Of a stretch of 64,000 nucleotides of DNA, positions 34,620 to 43,583 are shown piece after piece. Numbering within the stretch: the first letter of the stretch is position 1; every line of letters begins with the position of its first letter. This DNA comes from Streptomyces sp. TRM49041 (lineage in GTDB: Bacteria; Actinomycetota; Actinomycetes; Streptomycetales; Streptomycetaceae): positions 186,001 to 250,000 of the forward strand of contig NZ_VSRY01000147.1 in NCBI RefSeq assembly GCF_008271805.1, given 5' to 3'. Both the position numbers and the translations under genes were made by a program. The notes beneath the pieces were generated by a model. The model made no database searches and had not been told where the DNA came from. It was given only the letters and a program-made list of their open reading frames with translations.

Positions 34620-35575
34620 CACTCGTCCCGTCCGATCAGCCGGCGCTGGATCAGCGAGAACACCAGGACCACCAGGAAGAGGACCAGCCCGAGCGCGCTC
34701 GCGTAGCCGAAGTCGAAGAACTTGAAGCCGGTGTCGTACAGGAAGTAGACGAGTGAGTAACTGGCGCGCACCGGCCCGCCCGCCGTCATCACGTACATCG
34801 CGTCGAACACCTGGAACGCGCCGATCGCCTCGATGACGAGGACGAAGAAGAGCACGGGGCGCAGCAGCGGCAGGGTGACCCAGCGCAGCCGCTGCCAGCC
34901 GGTGGCGCCGTCGATCACGGCCGCCTCGGTGACCTCGCGGGGGATGGACTGGAGTCCGGCGAGCAGGATCAGCATCGAGTAGCCGAAGCCCTTCCAGGCG
35001 GAGGTGGCCGCGATGGACGGCAGCACCAGGTGCTCGTCGCCGAGGAAGTCGACGGGGCCGAGGGAGAGGGCGCCGAGAGCGGCGTTGAGGAGGCCGTCCT
35101 CGATGTCGTAGATCCACTTCCAGATGACGGCGGCGAGCACGATGCTGGTGACGTACGGCAGGAAGAACAGGCCGCGGAAGAAGCCGCGCAGCCAGACCGT
35201 GCGGTGCAGCAGCAGGGCCGTGGCCAGCGAGACGCACACCGTCAGCGGGACGAAGAACAGGGCGTACAGGGCGGTGACGCCGAGGCTGGACCAGAAGAGG
35301 TCGTCGTGGAGGAGCCGGGTGTAGTTCTCGGCGCCGATGAAACGCCACTCGCCGCTGAGCCGGTAGTCGGTGAGCGACAGGAACGCCGCGCCGATCGTCG
35401 GGCCGAAGCGGAAGACGAGGAAGAGCAGCAGCATCGGGGCCACGAAGAGCAGCCCGATGCGTGCCTCCCGGCGCCGGACGGGCCGCGCCGGCCCGCCCGG
35501 CTTGCGGGCCGGGCCGGGCACGGGGACCGGTTCCGGTGTCGGAGCGGTCCTCTCGCCGGCCGCGCTGGCCGTCAA
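34619..35575 (-). CDS. Carbohydrate ABC transporter permease (MalF-type)
   Basis: A 318-residue first permease of the CUT1-type importer. A Pro-rich cytoplasmic N-terminus (about 35 residues) precedes ARIGLLFVAPMLLLFLVFRFGP; the EAA loop is IPREVTEAAVIDGATGWQRLRWVTLPLLRP. Six helices are visible. The start appears to be TTG at 35575, overlapping the binding-protein stop (TTGA); no ATG or GTG gives a better site. It works with the MalG-type permease and the lipoprotein upstream. Confidence 0.92.
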   Translation of the reverse strand: MTASAAGERTAPTPEPVPVPGPARKPGGPARPVRRREARIGLLFVAPMLLLFLVFRFGPTIGAAFLSLTDYRLSGEWRFIGAENYTRLLHDDLFWSSLGVTALYALFFVPLTVCVSLATALLLHRTVWLRGFFRGLFFLPYVTSIVLAAVIWKWIYDIEDGLLNAALGALSLGPVDFLGDEHLVLPSIAATSAWKGFGYSMLILLAGLQSIPREVTEAAVIDGATGWQRLRWVTLPLLRPVLFFVLVIEAIGAFQVFDAMYVMTAGGPVRASYSLVYFLYDTGFKFFDFGYASALGLVLFLVVLVFSLIQRRLIGRDE

Positions 35576-36834
35576 CGCTGCCGCGCCAGCAGGTCGTCGG
35601 CCTGTGCGGCCGCCGAGTCCAGAGCCTCCTCAGGGCTCTTCCGGCCGGTGAGGGCGGCCTGGATCTCGGGGGCGATCAGCGACATCAGCTGACGCGCGAC
35701 GGGGCTGGGCTCACCGGGGAAGGCGTACGCGAGGGCGTCCTGGAACTCCTTGGCGTGCGGGGCGTCGCTGGGCACCGTGACGTCGGTGCGCGGGGAGAGG
35801 AAGCCGCTCGCCTTGCCCAGGCTCTCGATCTGGGCCGGTTCGGTCATGAAGGCGAGGAACCTCTCGGCGCCCTGGACGTTGCGGGACCTGGCGCTGACGC
35901 CGAGGCCGCCGGGGACGCCGAAGGTGACCTGTTTGGCGTTGCTCAGGGGCTTGCCGACGAGGACGTTCTCCGCGCCCCAGGTCTTCCGGGCCAGATCGGC
36001 GTCGGCGAGGGTGCCGGCGAAGCCCATGGCGACCTGCTGCTTGCCCAGGGGGTGGTCGGCGAAGGCGTTGGAGTTGGTGAGCGCGGACTTGGGGATCGCG
36101 CCGGCCTTGTAGAGGTCGGTGAGGAAGGTGAGGGCGGCGACGCCCTCCGGGCCGTTGAAGGCGGCCTTCTTGCCGTCGTCGGAGAAGACCTTGCCGCCCG
36201 CCTGCCACAGCAGCGGGTAGAAGTTCATGTTGAGCGTCGCCTCGTTGCTCGCCGAGTAGTCGAGGGTGGCGACGCCGGCCTGCTTCAGCCTGGGTGCGGC
36301 GGCCTTGATCTCTTCCCAGGTGGCCGGGGGTTTGTCGATGCCCGCCTGGGCGAGGAGTCTCTTGTTGTACAGCGTGCTGGTGACGGTGTGGTAGATCGGC
36401 ACCGCGTACAGCCTGCCGTCGTGGGTGAGGGCGGTCAGCGCGTTGGGCAGGAACGTGTCCTTGGTGTCCTTGACCGCGGCGTCGACCGGGCGGATGGCGC
36501 CGTTGCTCAGGTACTGCGGGATCTGGTCCGGGTTGAGCAGCACCACGTCCGGGCCCTTGCCGCTGCCGAGCGCGGTGGCGAGCTTCTCGTCGCGGTTCTC
36601 CCAGGGCTGCTGTTCGATGGTGAGCGTGGTGCCGGGCGTCGCCGCTTCGAAGTCCTTCTCGATCCGCTCCCAGTACGCGGAGTTGGCCTGCGGGTCGGAG
36701 ATCACCGGGTACATCCAGACGGTGACGTTCCTCGATCCGGAACCGCCGTCGCCGCTTCCGCCGCAGCCGGCCAGCACGGAGGCCGCGGCGAGCAGGGCGA
36801 GGGGTCTGATGGCGCGCTTGAAGCCTGTGGTCAT
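35572..36834 (-). CDS. Extracellular sugar-type ABC substrate-binding lipoprotein
   Basis: A 420-residue solute-binding lipoprotein. The signal peptide ends in a lipobox LAGC with Cys24, followed by a Gly/Ser linker. The body is a type I bacterial extracellular solute-binding fold (PF01547-like): EKDFEAATPGTTLTIEQQPWENRDEKLATALGSGKGPDVVLLNPDQIPQYL and AFADHPLGKQQVAMGFAG. ATG 36834 has GGAGG five bases upstream. An operator-like palindrome with 13-bp arms lies just upstream. Ligand unknown; sugar-class by family. Confidence 0.94.
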   Translation of the reverse strand: MTTGFKRAIRPLALLAAASVLAGCGGSGDGGSGSRNVTVWMYPVISDPQANSAYWERIEKDFEAATPGTTLTIEQQPWENRDEKLATALGSGKGPDVVLLNPDQIPQYLSNGAIRPVDAAVKDTKDTFLPNALTALTHDGRLYAVPIYHTVTSTLYNKRLLAQAGIDKPPATWEEIKAAAPRLKQAGVATLDYSASNEATLNMNFYPLLWQAGGKVFSDDGKKAAFNGPEGVAALTFLTDLYKAGAIPKSALTNSNAFADHPLGKQQVAMGFAGTLADADLARKTWGAENVLVGKPLSNAKQVTFGVPGGLGVSARSRNVQGAERFLAFMTEPAQIESLGKASGFLSPRTDVTVPSDAPHAKEFQDALAYAFPGEPSPVARQLMSLIAPEIQAALTGRKSPEEALDSAAAQADDLLARQR

Positions 36835-36872
36835 AGGGGCCTCCGGAAGGGCCTGAAGGAGGATGCGCGAAA

Positions 36873-36908
36873 CCCGGCTGCTTTCGGCCCGGGCTGAAAG
36901 CAGCCGGG
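36873..36908. promoter_or_regulatory. 13-bp inverted repeat containing an operator-like core
   Basis: CCCGGCTGCTTTC and its exact complement flank 10 bases. The core CTTTCGG-CCCGGG-CTGAAAG (36881-36900) follows the cluster pattern TTWCGG-N6-CCGWAA with one mismatch. It lies between the propeller gene and the binding-protein gene and could be an operator, a hairpin that tunes the two, or both. Confidence 0.6.
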
Positions 36909-36939
36909 CTCGATTCGGGCTGTCAATGGGCTCGGCGGT

Positions 36940-38970
36940 TCAGCGGCGTACGTCGACCGTGTACAGCTGCGGGCCACGGCTGAGGTACAACCGCCCTTCG
37001 TGGGCGGTCAGTCGGCGGTGCGGGAAGTTCACCACCAGCTGCGGGTCGCGGGCCGGGAAGCGCGGGTCGACCCGGAAGATCAGCGCGCCGTCGACGGAGA
37101 CGTACAGTTTGCGGCGGCTGATCGCTATCGAGCCGTCGTTGCTGCGGGTGCCCAGCTCGATGCGCCGTACGATCCGGGGGGTCTTCGGATCGATGGAGAA
37201 CAGCGAGTGCCCGGCGAGCGCCCAGACCAGGCCCTCGGCGACGACGACGGCGCTTACCGAACCGATCCCCTGGACGAGTTCGAGTTCCCAGAGCTTCTCG
37301 GCCCGTTGGACATGCCAGGCGAAGACCGCGCCGGCGGTCCGGGTGGGCGGTGTGGTGCCGAGTCCGCCGAAGATGGACGCGCCGCCGTAGACCACGCCCT
37401 CGTCCGCGGTGAGCGCGATGACGGACATGTCCCGGACGACATTGCGGGTGAACGTCGACTCGCCGGTGGCCTTGTCGTAGAGGGCGAGCCCGCCGCCCAG
37501 GCGGTTGCCGTACGGGACGGTCCCCACGGCGATCTTCCCGTCCACCTCGGCCAGGGAGCGGGCGCGCGCCTGGAGCTCGGGCTTGAGGGTGAGGCTCACC
37601 TCCGGGTTGGCGGGGGTGCCAGGCGGCCCCTCCGGGGAGTACTCCGGGCTGTTCCAGGGCAGGTCGGGGCGGTAGCGGAAGAGCCTCGCGTCGGGGTACT
37701 GGCCGATCCAGACCGTGCCCTCCGAGTCGCGCAGGATCGCCTCGATCTGGCCGAAGCGGTGGAAGGTCGGCGTGCCGGTCCCGGTGTCGACCGACGAGAG
37801 GCCGCCGTTGAGGAACCCGCCGGCGTACACCGTGCGGCGGCCGCCGCACCCGAGTGCCTGGATGTCGATGGGCTCCTTACGGACCTTGGTCTCCAGGATG
37901 GCATGCGCGCCGGTGGCCGGGTTGTAGCGGAACATGTCGCCGCGCCACAGCGTGCCGACGACGCTCGGGCCGGGGTATTCGGGCAGTCCCAGTTCGGCCC
38001 AGCCGAAGGAACGGGAGTTCTGCACCTTGCCGGTGAGCAGGAGTCCGGTGCCGGTGTTCGCTCCGGTGGCCGGGTCGTAGCGGCGCAGTTCGCTGCGCTG
38101 GATGAAGTAGACGGCGCCGTCCGTGCCGGGCGGGCAGACGCTCAGGCCGTGGACCTCCGGGATGGGGTCCGACCAGGTGCGGGTGGCGAGGTCGAAGACG
38201 TAGAGGGGGCTGGGGGCGTCGGAGCCGATGCGCGCGTAGAGCCGGCTGTCGTAGGCGTTGAGGTCGTAGACGGGCTTGCCGGTGACGGAGCCGAGGCCGG
38301 GCGGCGTCGGGAGCTCCGTGAAGGTCCCGGTGGCCGGATCGAGTTCGGCGATGTGCGCGGCGGCGTACGAACCGCTGTAGACCCTGCCTCCGGCGCAGGC
38401 GATGCTCCGGACGTATGTCTGCCCGGGCACGGCCTGGCCGAAGTCGGTGGTGGCGCGGGTGGCCGGGTCGAAGCGGAAGACGTTGCCGCCGGGGAAGGTG
38501 CCGCCCCAGACCTTGCCGTCGGCGTCGGCGTCGAGGCACCAGATGAACGTCTGCCCGGTGACCGGGCGCCCCAGGTCCTCGGCGGCGTCGCCGCCGCCCG
38601 GCGTCCAGCGGTACAGATGCCCCCTTCCGTATGTGCCCGCGTACACCCCGCTGGGTGCGGCGGTCACCGCCCAGGCGCCGTCGGCACTCGTGAGGGGTGC
38701 GCTGACCAGCAGGTCACCGCTGGCGGGGTCGACGGCGTTGAGGCGGGCGGGCTTGCCCGTCGAGGCGTTCCAGAGGGCCTGCGCGCCGGAGGGGCCGGGG
38801 GCGACCGCGCCACCGAGCAGCAGGACGTCGGCGAGGGGCACTCCGGTCAGCTGGGGATCACGCATGAGCTGGCTCCCGGCGGCTTCGGCATGTGCTACGG
38901 GAGTGGGGGGCAGGAGAGTCGCGGAGACTACTGCGGTCGAGCCGGCGAGAAACGCGCGTCGCGTCGCCAC
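36940..38970 (-). CDS. Tat-exported beta-propeller protein
   Basis: A 676-residue secreted protein. The N-terminus MATRRAFLAGSTAVVSATLLPPTPVAHAEA carries a twin-arginine signal ending AHA. The rest is made of repeated blades with recurring GxVYxGTYGRGHLYRW, GKVWGGTFPGGNVFRFDPAT, GRVYSGSYAAAHIAELDPATG and GTVWIGQYPDARLFRYRP segments, a quinoprotein/WD-like propeller of perhaps two domains. GTG 38970 is chosen because GGGAGGTG precedes it and the twin-arginine begins directly after; the upstream in-frame ATG adds residues before the RR. It heads the operon with the sugar-type importer, so it may bind or process the imported compound outside the cell; this is inference. Confidence 0.82.
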   Translation of the reverse strand: MATRRAFLAGSTAVVSATLLPPTPVAHAEAAGSQLMRDPQLTGVPLADVLLLGGAVAPGPSGAQALWNASTGKPARLNAVDPASGDLLVSAPLTSADGAWAVTAAPSGVYAGTYGRGHLYRWTPGGGDAAEDLGRPVTGQTFIWCLDADADGKVWGGTFPGGNVFRFDPATRATTDFGQAVPGQTYVRSIACAGGRVYSGSYAAAHIAELDPATGTFTELPTPPGLGSVTGKPVYDLNAYDSRLYARIGSDAPSPLYVFDLATRTWSDPIPEVHGLSVCPPGTDGAVYFIQRSELRRYDPATGANTGTGLLLTGKVQNSRSFGWAELGLPEYPGPSVVGTLWRGDMFRYNPATGAHAILETKVRKEPIDIQALGCGGRRTVYAGGFLNGGLSSVDTGTGTPTFHRFGQIEAILRDSEGTVWIGQYPDARLFRYRPDLPWNSPEYSPEGPPGTPANPEVSLTLKPELQARARSLAEVDGKIAVGTVPYGNRLGGGLALYDKATGESTFTRNVVRDMSVIALTADEGVVYGGASIFGGLGTTPPTRTAGAVFAWHVQRAEKLWELELVQGIGSVSAVVVAEGLVWALAGHSLFSIDPKTPRIVRRIELGTRSNDGSIAISRRKLYVSVDGALIFRVDPRFPARDPQLVVNFPHRRLTAHEGRLYLSRGPQLYTVDVRR

Positions 38971-38999
38971 AGACGGAACACCTCCCTGGAAGGAGAGAG

Positions 39000-39046
39000 T
39001 TACGGCACTAGCCGAAAGTGATACGCCGCAGCTCATGGGCCGTCAA
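39000..39046 (-). promoter_or_regulatory. Promoter and operator of the propeller-importer operon
   Basis: On the minus strand TTGACG (39046-39041), a 17-base spacer and TATCAC (39023-39018), then CTTTCGG-CTAGTG-CCGTAA (39018-39000) over the expected start site. The site matches the pattern at 30524-30542 and 32772-32795. Confidence 0.7.
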
Positions 39047-39378
39047 CGGTACCGGCCACCCTTCCGGTGTTTTGATCCGACACACGGTCACCTCCGTTGG
39101 GTCAGCCGGAGGGGCGACACCGTGGTCACGGGGTGTGCGGAGAACTCCTGGAGCGGGTTATGGCGCTTTTCGGTCAACTCCTCGGCCATACGGGAAGAGA
39201 CGTTCCAGGCGATGGCCGCCCCGCGCACGGAATCGTTGCTTCCCTATCCCACCGCTTCGGGTCCGGCGGAAACACTCCGAGGCGGCAGGCGGGCCGCTGG
39301 CCCAGCCGGGAAGCCGAAGGAAATGCCATTGGTACAGTCGGGAGGTGGACCGCCCGGCCAGAAGGAGGGCGACGGACC
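39047..39378. other. Divergent intergenic region upstream of the Lrp-type gene
   Basis: About 330 bases. The in-frame extension of the Lrp gene to 39097 has no family similarity and no ribosome-binding site. TACAGT at 39333-39338 could be a -10 for the regulator gene. Nothing else is recognisable. Confidence 0.5.
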
Positions 39379-39885
39379 ATGCCCGTCGACGAACTCGACA
39401 CCCGGATCCTCCGGCTGCTGATCGAGCAGCCACGCACCAGCGTGCGGGAGTACGCACGGATCCTCGGCATCGCACGCGGCACCCTCCAGGCGCGGCTCGA
39501 CCGGCTGGAACGGGACGGCGTGATCACCGGCACCGGCCCGTTCCTCTCCCCCGCCGCGCTCGGCCACCCCGTCCTGGCCTTCGTCCACGTCGAGGTCACC
39601 CAGGGCCGTCTGGACGAGGTGGGCGACGCGCTCGCCGCCGTACCCGAGATCGTCGAGGCGTTCTCGATCACCGGCGGCGGGGATCTGCTGACCCGGGTGG
39701 TGGCCCGGGACAACGGTCACCTGGAGGACGTCGTCCAGCAGCTGATCCGGCTGCCGGGCGTGGTGCGGACCCGGACCGAGATGGCGCTGCGCGAGCGGGT
39801 GCCGTACCGGCTGCTGCCGCTGGTGGAGGCGGTCGGACGACGGGCCTCCCGCACACCGCGGACGGCCGGCGGTGAGGCGCGGTGA
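39379..39885 (+). CDS. Lrp/AsnC-family transcriptional regulator
   Basis: A 168-residue feast/famine regulator. The N-terminal helix-turn-helix is DELDTRILRLLIEQPRTSVREYARILGIARGTLQARLDRLERDGVIT; the C-terminal RAM domain includes GHPVLAFVHVEVTQG and VVRTRTEMALRERVPYRLLPLV. ATG 39379 has AAGGAGG upstream. The stop overlaps the HAD gene start (GTGA). Lrp proteins sense amino acids, which agrees loosely with the branched-chain amino acid importer that follows, but direct control of it is unproven. Confidence 0.93.
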   Translation: MPVDELDTRILRLLIEQPRTSVREYARILGIARGTLQARLDRLERDGVITGTGPFLSPAALGHPVLAFVHVEVTQGRLDEVGDALAAVPEIVEAFSITGGGDLLTRVVARDNGHLEDVVQQLIRLPGVVRTRTEMALRERVPYRLLPLVEAVGRRASRTPRTAGGEAR

Positions 39886-40589
39886 CCGCGGTCGTCTTCG
39901 ACCTCGACGGCACGCTGGTCGACAGCGAGCCGAACTACTACGAGGCGGGGCGCAGGGTCCTGGCCGACTACGGCGTCACCGACTTCGACTGGGACCGTCA
40001 CACGGACTTCATCGGCATCGCGACGCGCGAGACCCTGGAGATCCTCAGGGCGGAGTACGGCCTCGGCGCGCCGGTCGACGAACTGCTGGCCGACACGAAC
40101 CGGCACTACCTGGAGCTGGCACGGACCGGCACCGGGGTGTTCCCCGAGATGCGGGCCTTCGTGGAACGGCTGTACGCCGACGGAGTCCCGCTGGCGGTCG
40201 CGTCCGGATCGTCTCCGGCGGCCATCGAGACCGTCCTCGGGGGCACCGGCCTCGCCGGGTACTTCCGGGTGCTGGTGTCGGCCGAGGAGGTGCCGCGCGG
40301 CAAGCCGGAGCCGGACGTCTTCCTGGAGGCCGCCCGCCGGCTCGGCGCCGACCCGGCCGAGTGCGTCGTCCTGGAGGACTCTCCGCCGGGCGCCGCGGCG
40401 GCCCTCGCGGCCGGCATGCGGTGCATCGCCGTACCGTACGTGCCGGCGACGGCCGACGACCCGGCGTTCCTGCGCGCGGGGCTGCTGTTCCGGGGCGGTC
40501 AGAGCGAATTCAGCGCGTCCGCGGCGTACGCGTTCACGGCGGGCCGCACGGGTGGCGGCGGGCCCGGAGGCCGGGCATCGGCGCGCTGA
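39882..40589 (+). CDS. HAD-superfamily phosphatase/phosphoglucomutase-like protein
   Basis: A 235-residue HAD subfamily IA protein. Motif I is VVFDLDGTLVDSEPNYY, motif II SGSSPAA, motif III lysine in GKPEPDVFLEAARRLG, and motif IV VVLEDSPPGAAAALAAGM. The cap domain and DSEP start resemble beta-phosphoglucomutase and sugar-phosphate phosphatases. GTG 39882 overlaps the Lrp stop, so the two are translated together. Substrate not predictable. The Gly/Ala-rich C-terminus after GRTGG looks unstructured. Confidence 0.92.
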   Translation: MTAVVFDLDGTLVDSEPNYYEAGRRVLADYGVTDFDWDRHTDFIGIATRETLEILRAEYGLGAPVDELLADTNRHYLELARTGTGVFPEMRAFVERLYADGVPLAVASGSSPAAIETVLGGTGLAGYFRVLVSAEEVPRGKPEPDVFLEAARRLGADPAECVVLEDSPPGAAAALAAGMRCIAVPYVPATADDPAFLRAGLLFRGGQSEFSASAAYAFTAGRTGGGGPGGRASAR

Positions 40590-40668
40590 GCGTCGCCGAC
40601 GGTGCGAAACTGAGTCTCACGGGGTGCGCGGGCACTCGCGCCGACTCCCGTCCCCCACCGGAGCTGCC

Positions 40669-41676
40669 GTGCGTCATCAGCGGTTCTTCGCAGCAGTACT
40701 CGCCCTGTTCCTCGTGGCGGCCCCCGCGGTCCCCGCGGCGGCGCGGAGTAAGGCACAGGGCGAGGAGGTCCCGCGCGGCCCGACGTTCTGGGACCGGGCA
40801 CTGCAGGCCCTGCTCGACGGGGTGCAGTTCGGCGTCATCATCGCGATCACCGCCGTCGGCCTGTCCCTGATCTTCGGGACCATCCATCTGATCAACTTCG
40901 CGCACGGCGAGCTGGTGACCATCGGTGCCACCTTCGCCTTCTTCCTGAACGTCTCCCCCTCCGGGCCTGGCTGGCATCTGATCCCCGCCGCCATCGCCGC
41001 CACCGCCTTCGGGGCGGTCATGGGCGCGGCCATCGACCGGGGTCTGTGGCGGCCGCTGCGGGCCCGCGGCACCGGGCTGATCAACATGTTCATCGTCACG
41101 ATCGGCCTCTCGCTGCTGCTGCGGCACGTGGTGCTCGTGCTGTACGGGACGCGGCCGGGCTCGTACGCCCAGTACGACATCCAGAAGGCGTTCGACCTCG
41201 GCCCGGTCGGCATCACCCCCCGGGACCTGACCGTCACCCTGCTCGCGATCGCGACGCTGCTCGGTGTGGCCGCGCTCCTCGGGCGGACCCGGATCGGCAC
41301 GGCCATCAGGGCCGTCTCCGGCAACCGGGACCTCGCCGAGGCGTCCGGTATCGACGTGGGACGTGTGGTCCTGGTGGTGTGGATGATGGGCGGGGCACTC
41401 GCGGCGCTCGGCGGGGTGTTCTTCGGGCTCGTCGAGATCATCAGCTGGGACATGGGCTTCAAGCTGCTCCTGCTGATGTTCGCCGGGGTCATCCTCGGGG
41501 GGCTCGGCTCCGCGTACGGGGCGATGGTGGGCAGTCTGGTCATCGGCATCGTCGCCCAGATGTCCACGCTGTGGTTCCCCGTCGACCTCCAGTACGCGTG
41601 GGCGCTGCTCGCGCTGATCGTCGTGCTGCTCGTCCGGCCGCAGGGCATCCTCGGCCGCCGCGAGCGGGTCGGATGA
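40669..41676 (+). CDS. livH: Branched-chain amino acid ABC permease LivH
   Basis: A 335-residue permease of the HAAT importer family. A cleavable-looking N-terminus (FFAAVLALFLVAAPAVPAAARS) precedes the conserved LLDGVQFGVIIAITAVGLSLIFGTIHLINFAHGELVTIGATFAFFLN. The ATPase-contact region includes GTAIRAVSGNRDLAEASGIDVGRVVLVVW. It ends in VRPQGILGRRERVG, the usual LivH tail. GTG 40669 follows CCGGAG. First gene of livHMGF. Confidence 0.95.
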   Translation: MRHQRFFAAVLALFLVAAPAVPAAARSKAQGEEVPRGPTFWDRALQALLDGVQFGVIIAITAVGLSLIFGTIHLINFAHGELVTIGATFAFFLNVSPSGPGWHLIPAAIAATAFGAVMGAAIDRGLWRPLRARGTGLINMFIVTIGLSLLLRHVVLVLYGTRPGSYAQYDIQKAFDLGPVGITPRDLTVTLLAIATLLGVAALLGRTRIGTAIRAVSGNRDLAEASGIDVGRVVLVVWMMGGALAALGGVFFGLVEIISWDMGFKLLLLMFAGVILGGLGSAYGAMVGSLVIGIVAQMSTLWFPVDLQYAWALLALIVVLLVRPQGILGRRERVG

Positions 41677-41689
41677 GAGGCGGTGGGCC

Positions 41690-42682
41690 ATGGACTTCGA
41701 GATCGTCCTCACCGACGCCCTGCGCTCCGGCCTCGGCCCCATCGCGGCGATCTTCGCGCTCTCCGCGATGGGCCTGAACCTGCACTTCGGCTACACGGGC
41801 CTGCTGAACTTCGGGCAGGTCGGCTTCATGCTCGTCGGCGGGTACGGGCTGGCGATCACCGTGGCGACCTGGGGCGGCTCCATGTGGCTGGGCGTCCTGG
41901 TCGGCACCGCCTCCGCGGTCGTCCTCGCGCTGCTGCTCGGCCTGCCGACACTGCGGCTGCGCGCCGACTACCTGGCCATCACCACCATCGCCGCCGGTGA
42001 GACGCTACGGCTGTTCTACCGGTCCAGCTGGGCCGAGCCCACCACGGGCGGCGTGTTCGGGCTCCAGCGGTTCGCCAACGACTTCTACGACCTGAACCCC
42101 GTCCCGCCGGGTACGTACGGCTTCTGGCTGGTCCGGTTCAGCTCCCGGGACCTCTGGGTGCTGATCGTCGCCTGGTCGCTGGTGGTGGTCGCCGGGGTCC
42201 TGCTGGCCCTGCTGGTGCACAGCCCGTGGGGCAGGGTCGTCCGGTCGATCCGCGACGACGAGACGGCGGCGCGCAGCCTGGGCAAGAACGTGTACGCCTT
42301 CAAGATGACGAGCCTGGTGCTGGGCGGTGTGCTCGGCGCGGTCGCCGGCATGCTCCAGGCCATCCAGGTGCAGTCGGTGAACCCGGACAGCTTCGACCCC
42401 GGGGTCACCTTCTTCCTGTACACGCTGCTGATCCTGGGTGGTGCGGGGCGGATCCTCGGGCCGGTCGTCGGGTCGGTCCTGTTCTGGTTCCTGCTCGCCT
42501 TCGTGGACAGCGCGCTGCGGCAGGCCATCGGGGCGGGGATCATCTCGCCCGAGGTGATCAGTACGTCGGAGGTCGGTGCCGTCCGGTTCGCGCTCGTGGG
42601 GGTGGCGCTGATACTGCTCATGGCGTTCCGGCCGCAGGGGATCCTCGGCAGCCGGAAGGAGATGCTGCTCAGTGGCCGCTGA
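41690..42682 (+). CDS. livM: Branched-chain amino acid ABC permease LivM
   Basis: A 330-residue second permease. Typical segments are MGLNLHFGYTGLLNFGQVGFMLVGGYGLAI, LGLPTLRLRADYLAITTIAAGETLRL, GRVVRSIRDDETAARSLGKNVYAFKMTSLVLGG and the tail MAFRPQGILGSRKEMLL. Ten or so hydrophobic helices are present. It starts 14 bases after livH and its end overlaps livG by 11 bases, so the genes are one transcription and translation unit. Confidence 0.95.
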   Translation: MDFEIVLTDALRSGLGPIAAIFALSAMGLNLHFGYTGLLNFGQVGFMLVGGYGLAITVATWGGSMWLGVLVGTASAVVLALLLGLPTLRLRADYLAITTIAAGETLRLFYRSSWAEPTTGGVFGLQRFANDFYDLNPVPPGTYGFWLVRFSSRDLWVLIVAWSLVVVAGVLLALLVHSPWGRVVRSIRDDETAARSLGKNVYAFKMTSLVLGGVLGAVAGMLQAIQVQSVNPDSFDPGVTFFLYTLLILGGAGRILGPVVGSVLFWFLLAFVDSALRQAIGAGIISPEVISTSEVGAVRFALVGVALILLMAFRPQGILGSRKEMLLSGR

Positions 42683-43583
42683 CCCGCCCGTCCCGTCCGC
42701 ACCCGGGCCCGCACCGGAACCGGTGGCCGCACCGGGAGCAGGGGCCGCACCGGAGCCCGTGCCCGGTGTGCGCAAGAGCGACCCGCTGCTGGTGATCGAC
42801 GGGGTGACCCGGTCCTTCGGTGGTCTGGTCGCCGTGGCCGTCGACCACCTGGAGGTGCAGCGGGGCACCATCACGGCCCTCATCGGGCCCAACGGCGCCG
42901 GGAAGAGCACGCTGTTCAACGTGGTGAGCGGCTTCGACCGGGCCGACAGCGGCGAGTGGTGGTTCGAGGGGCGGCGCCTCACCGGCCGCTCGGCGCACCG
43001 GATCGCGCGGCGCGGACTGGTCCGTACGTTCCAGCTCACCCGGACCCCCGCCCGGCTCACCGTGCTGGAGAACCTGCTGCTTGCGGGCGTGGGTCAGCGG
43101 GGCGAGCGGCTGCTGCCCGCGCTGCTGCGGCCGGTCTGGCGCGGCCAGGAGCGGGAGCTGGTGGAGCGGGCCGACGAGCTGCTGGAGCGCTTCCGGCTCA
43201 CCGGGCTCCGCGACGCGCATGCCGGCACCCTCTCCGGCGGCCAACGCAAACTGCTGGAGCTGGCCAGGGCGCTGATGGCGCGTCCGGTGATGGTCATGCT
43301 GGACGAGCCGATGGCCGGTGTGAACCCCGCGCTGACCCAGTCGCTGCTCGGTCACATCACCCGGCTGCGGGACGAGGGGCTGACGGTGTGCTTCGTCGAG
43401 CACGACATGGACGTGGTGATGGGCATCAGCGACTGGGTGGCCGTCATGGCCGGCGGGCGGCTGGTGGCCGAGGGGCCGCCGTCCACGATCGGCCGCGACC
43501 CCGCCGTGGTGGACGCCTACCTCGGCAAGCGGCACGACGAACCGGGAACGACGAACGGCGAGGAGGGCCACCATGACCGGTGA
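42672..43583 (+). CDS. livG: Branched-chain amino acid ABC ATPase LivG
   Basis: A 303-residue ABC ATPase. Walker A GPNGAGKST, Q-loop VRTFQLTRT, signature LSGGQRKLLELARALM, Walker B VMVMLDEPMAGVNP and the H-loop VEHDMDVVMG are intact. An extra N-terminus of about 35 residues, rich in Pro, Ala and Glu, comes from short imperfect GCACCGGA repeats in the DNA. The start GTG 42672 lies within livM. It pairs with LivF to drive the importer. Confidence 0.95.
   Translation: MAADPPVPSAPGPAPEPVAAPGAGAAPEPVPGVRKSDPLLVIDGVTRSFGGLVAVAVDHLEVQRGTITALIGPNGAGKSTLFNVVSGFDRADSGEWWFEGRRLTGRSAHRIARRGLVRTFQLTRTPARLTVLENLLLAGVGQRGERLLPALLRPVWRGQERELVERADELLERFRLTGLRDAHAGTLSGGQRKLLELARALMARPVMVMLDEPMAGVNPALTQSLLGHITRLRDEGLTVCFVEHDMDVVMGISDWVAVMAGGRLVAEGPPSTIGRDPAVVDAYLGKRHDEPGTTNGEEGHHDR

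Noticed and set aside
39097..39378. Longer Lrp regulator starting at 39097
   Set aside because: The extra 94 residues do not resemble the family, and ATG 39379 gives the normal Lrp length with AAGGAGG upstream.
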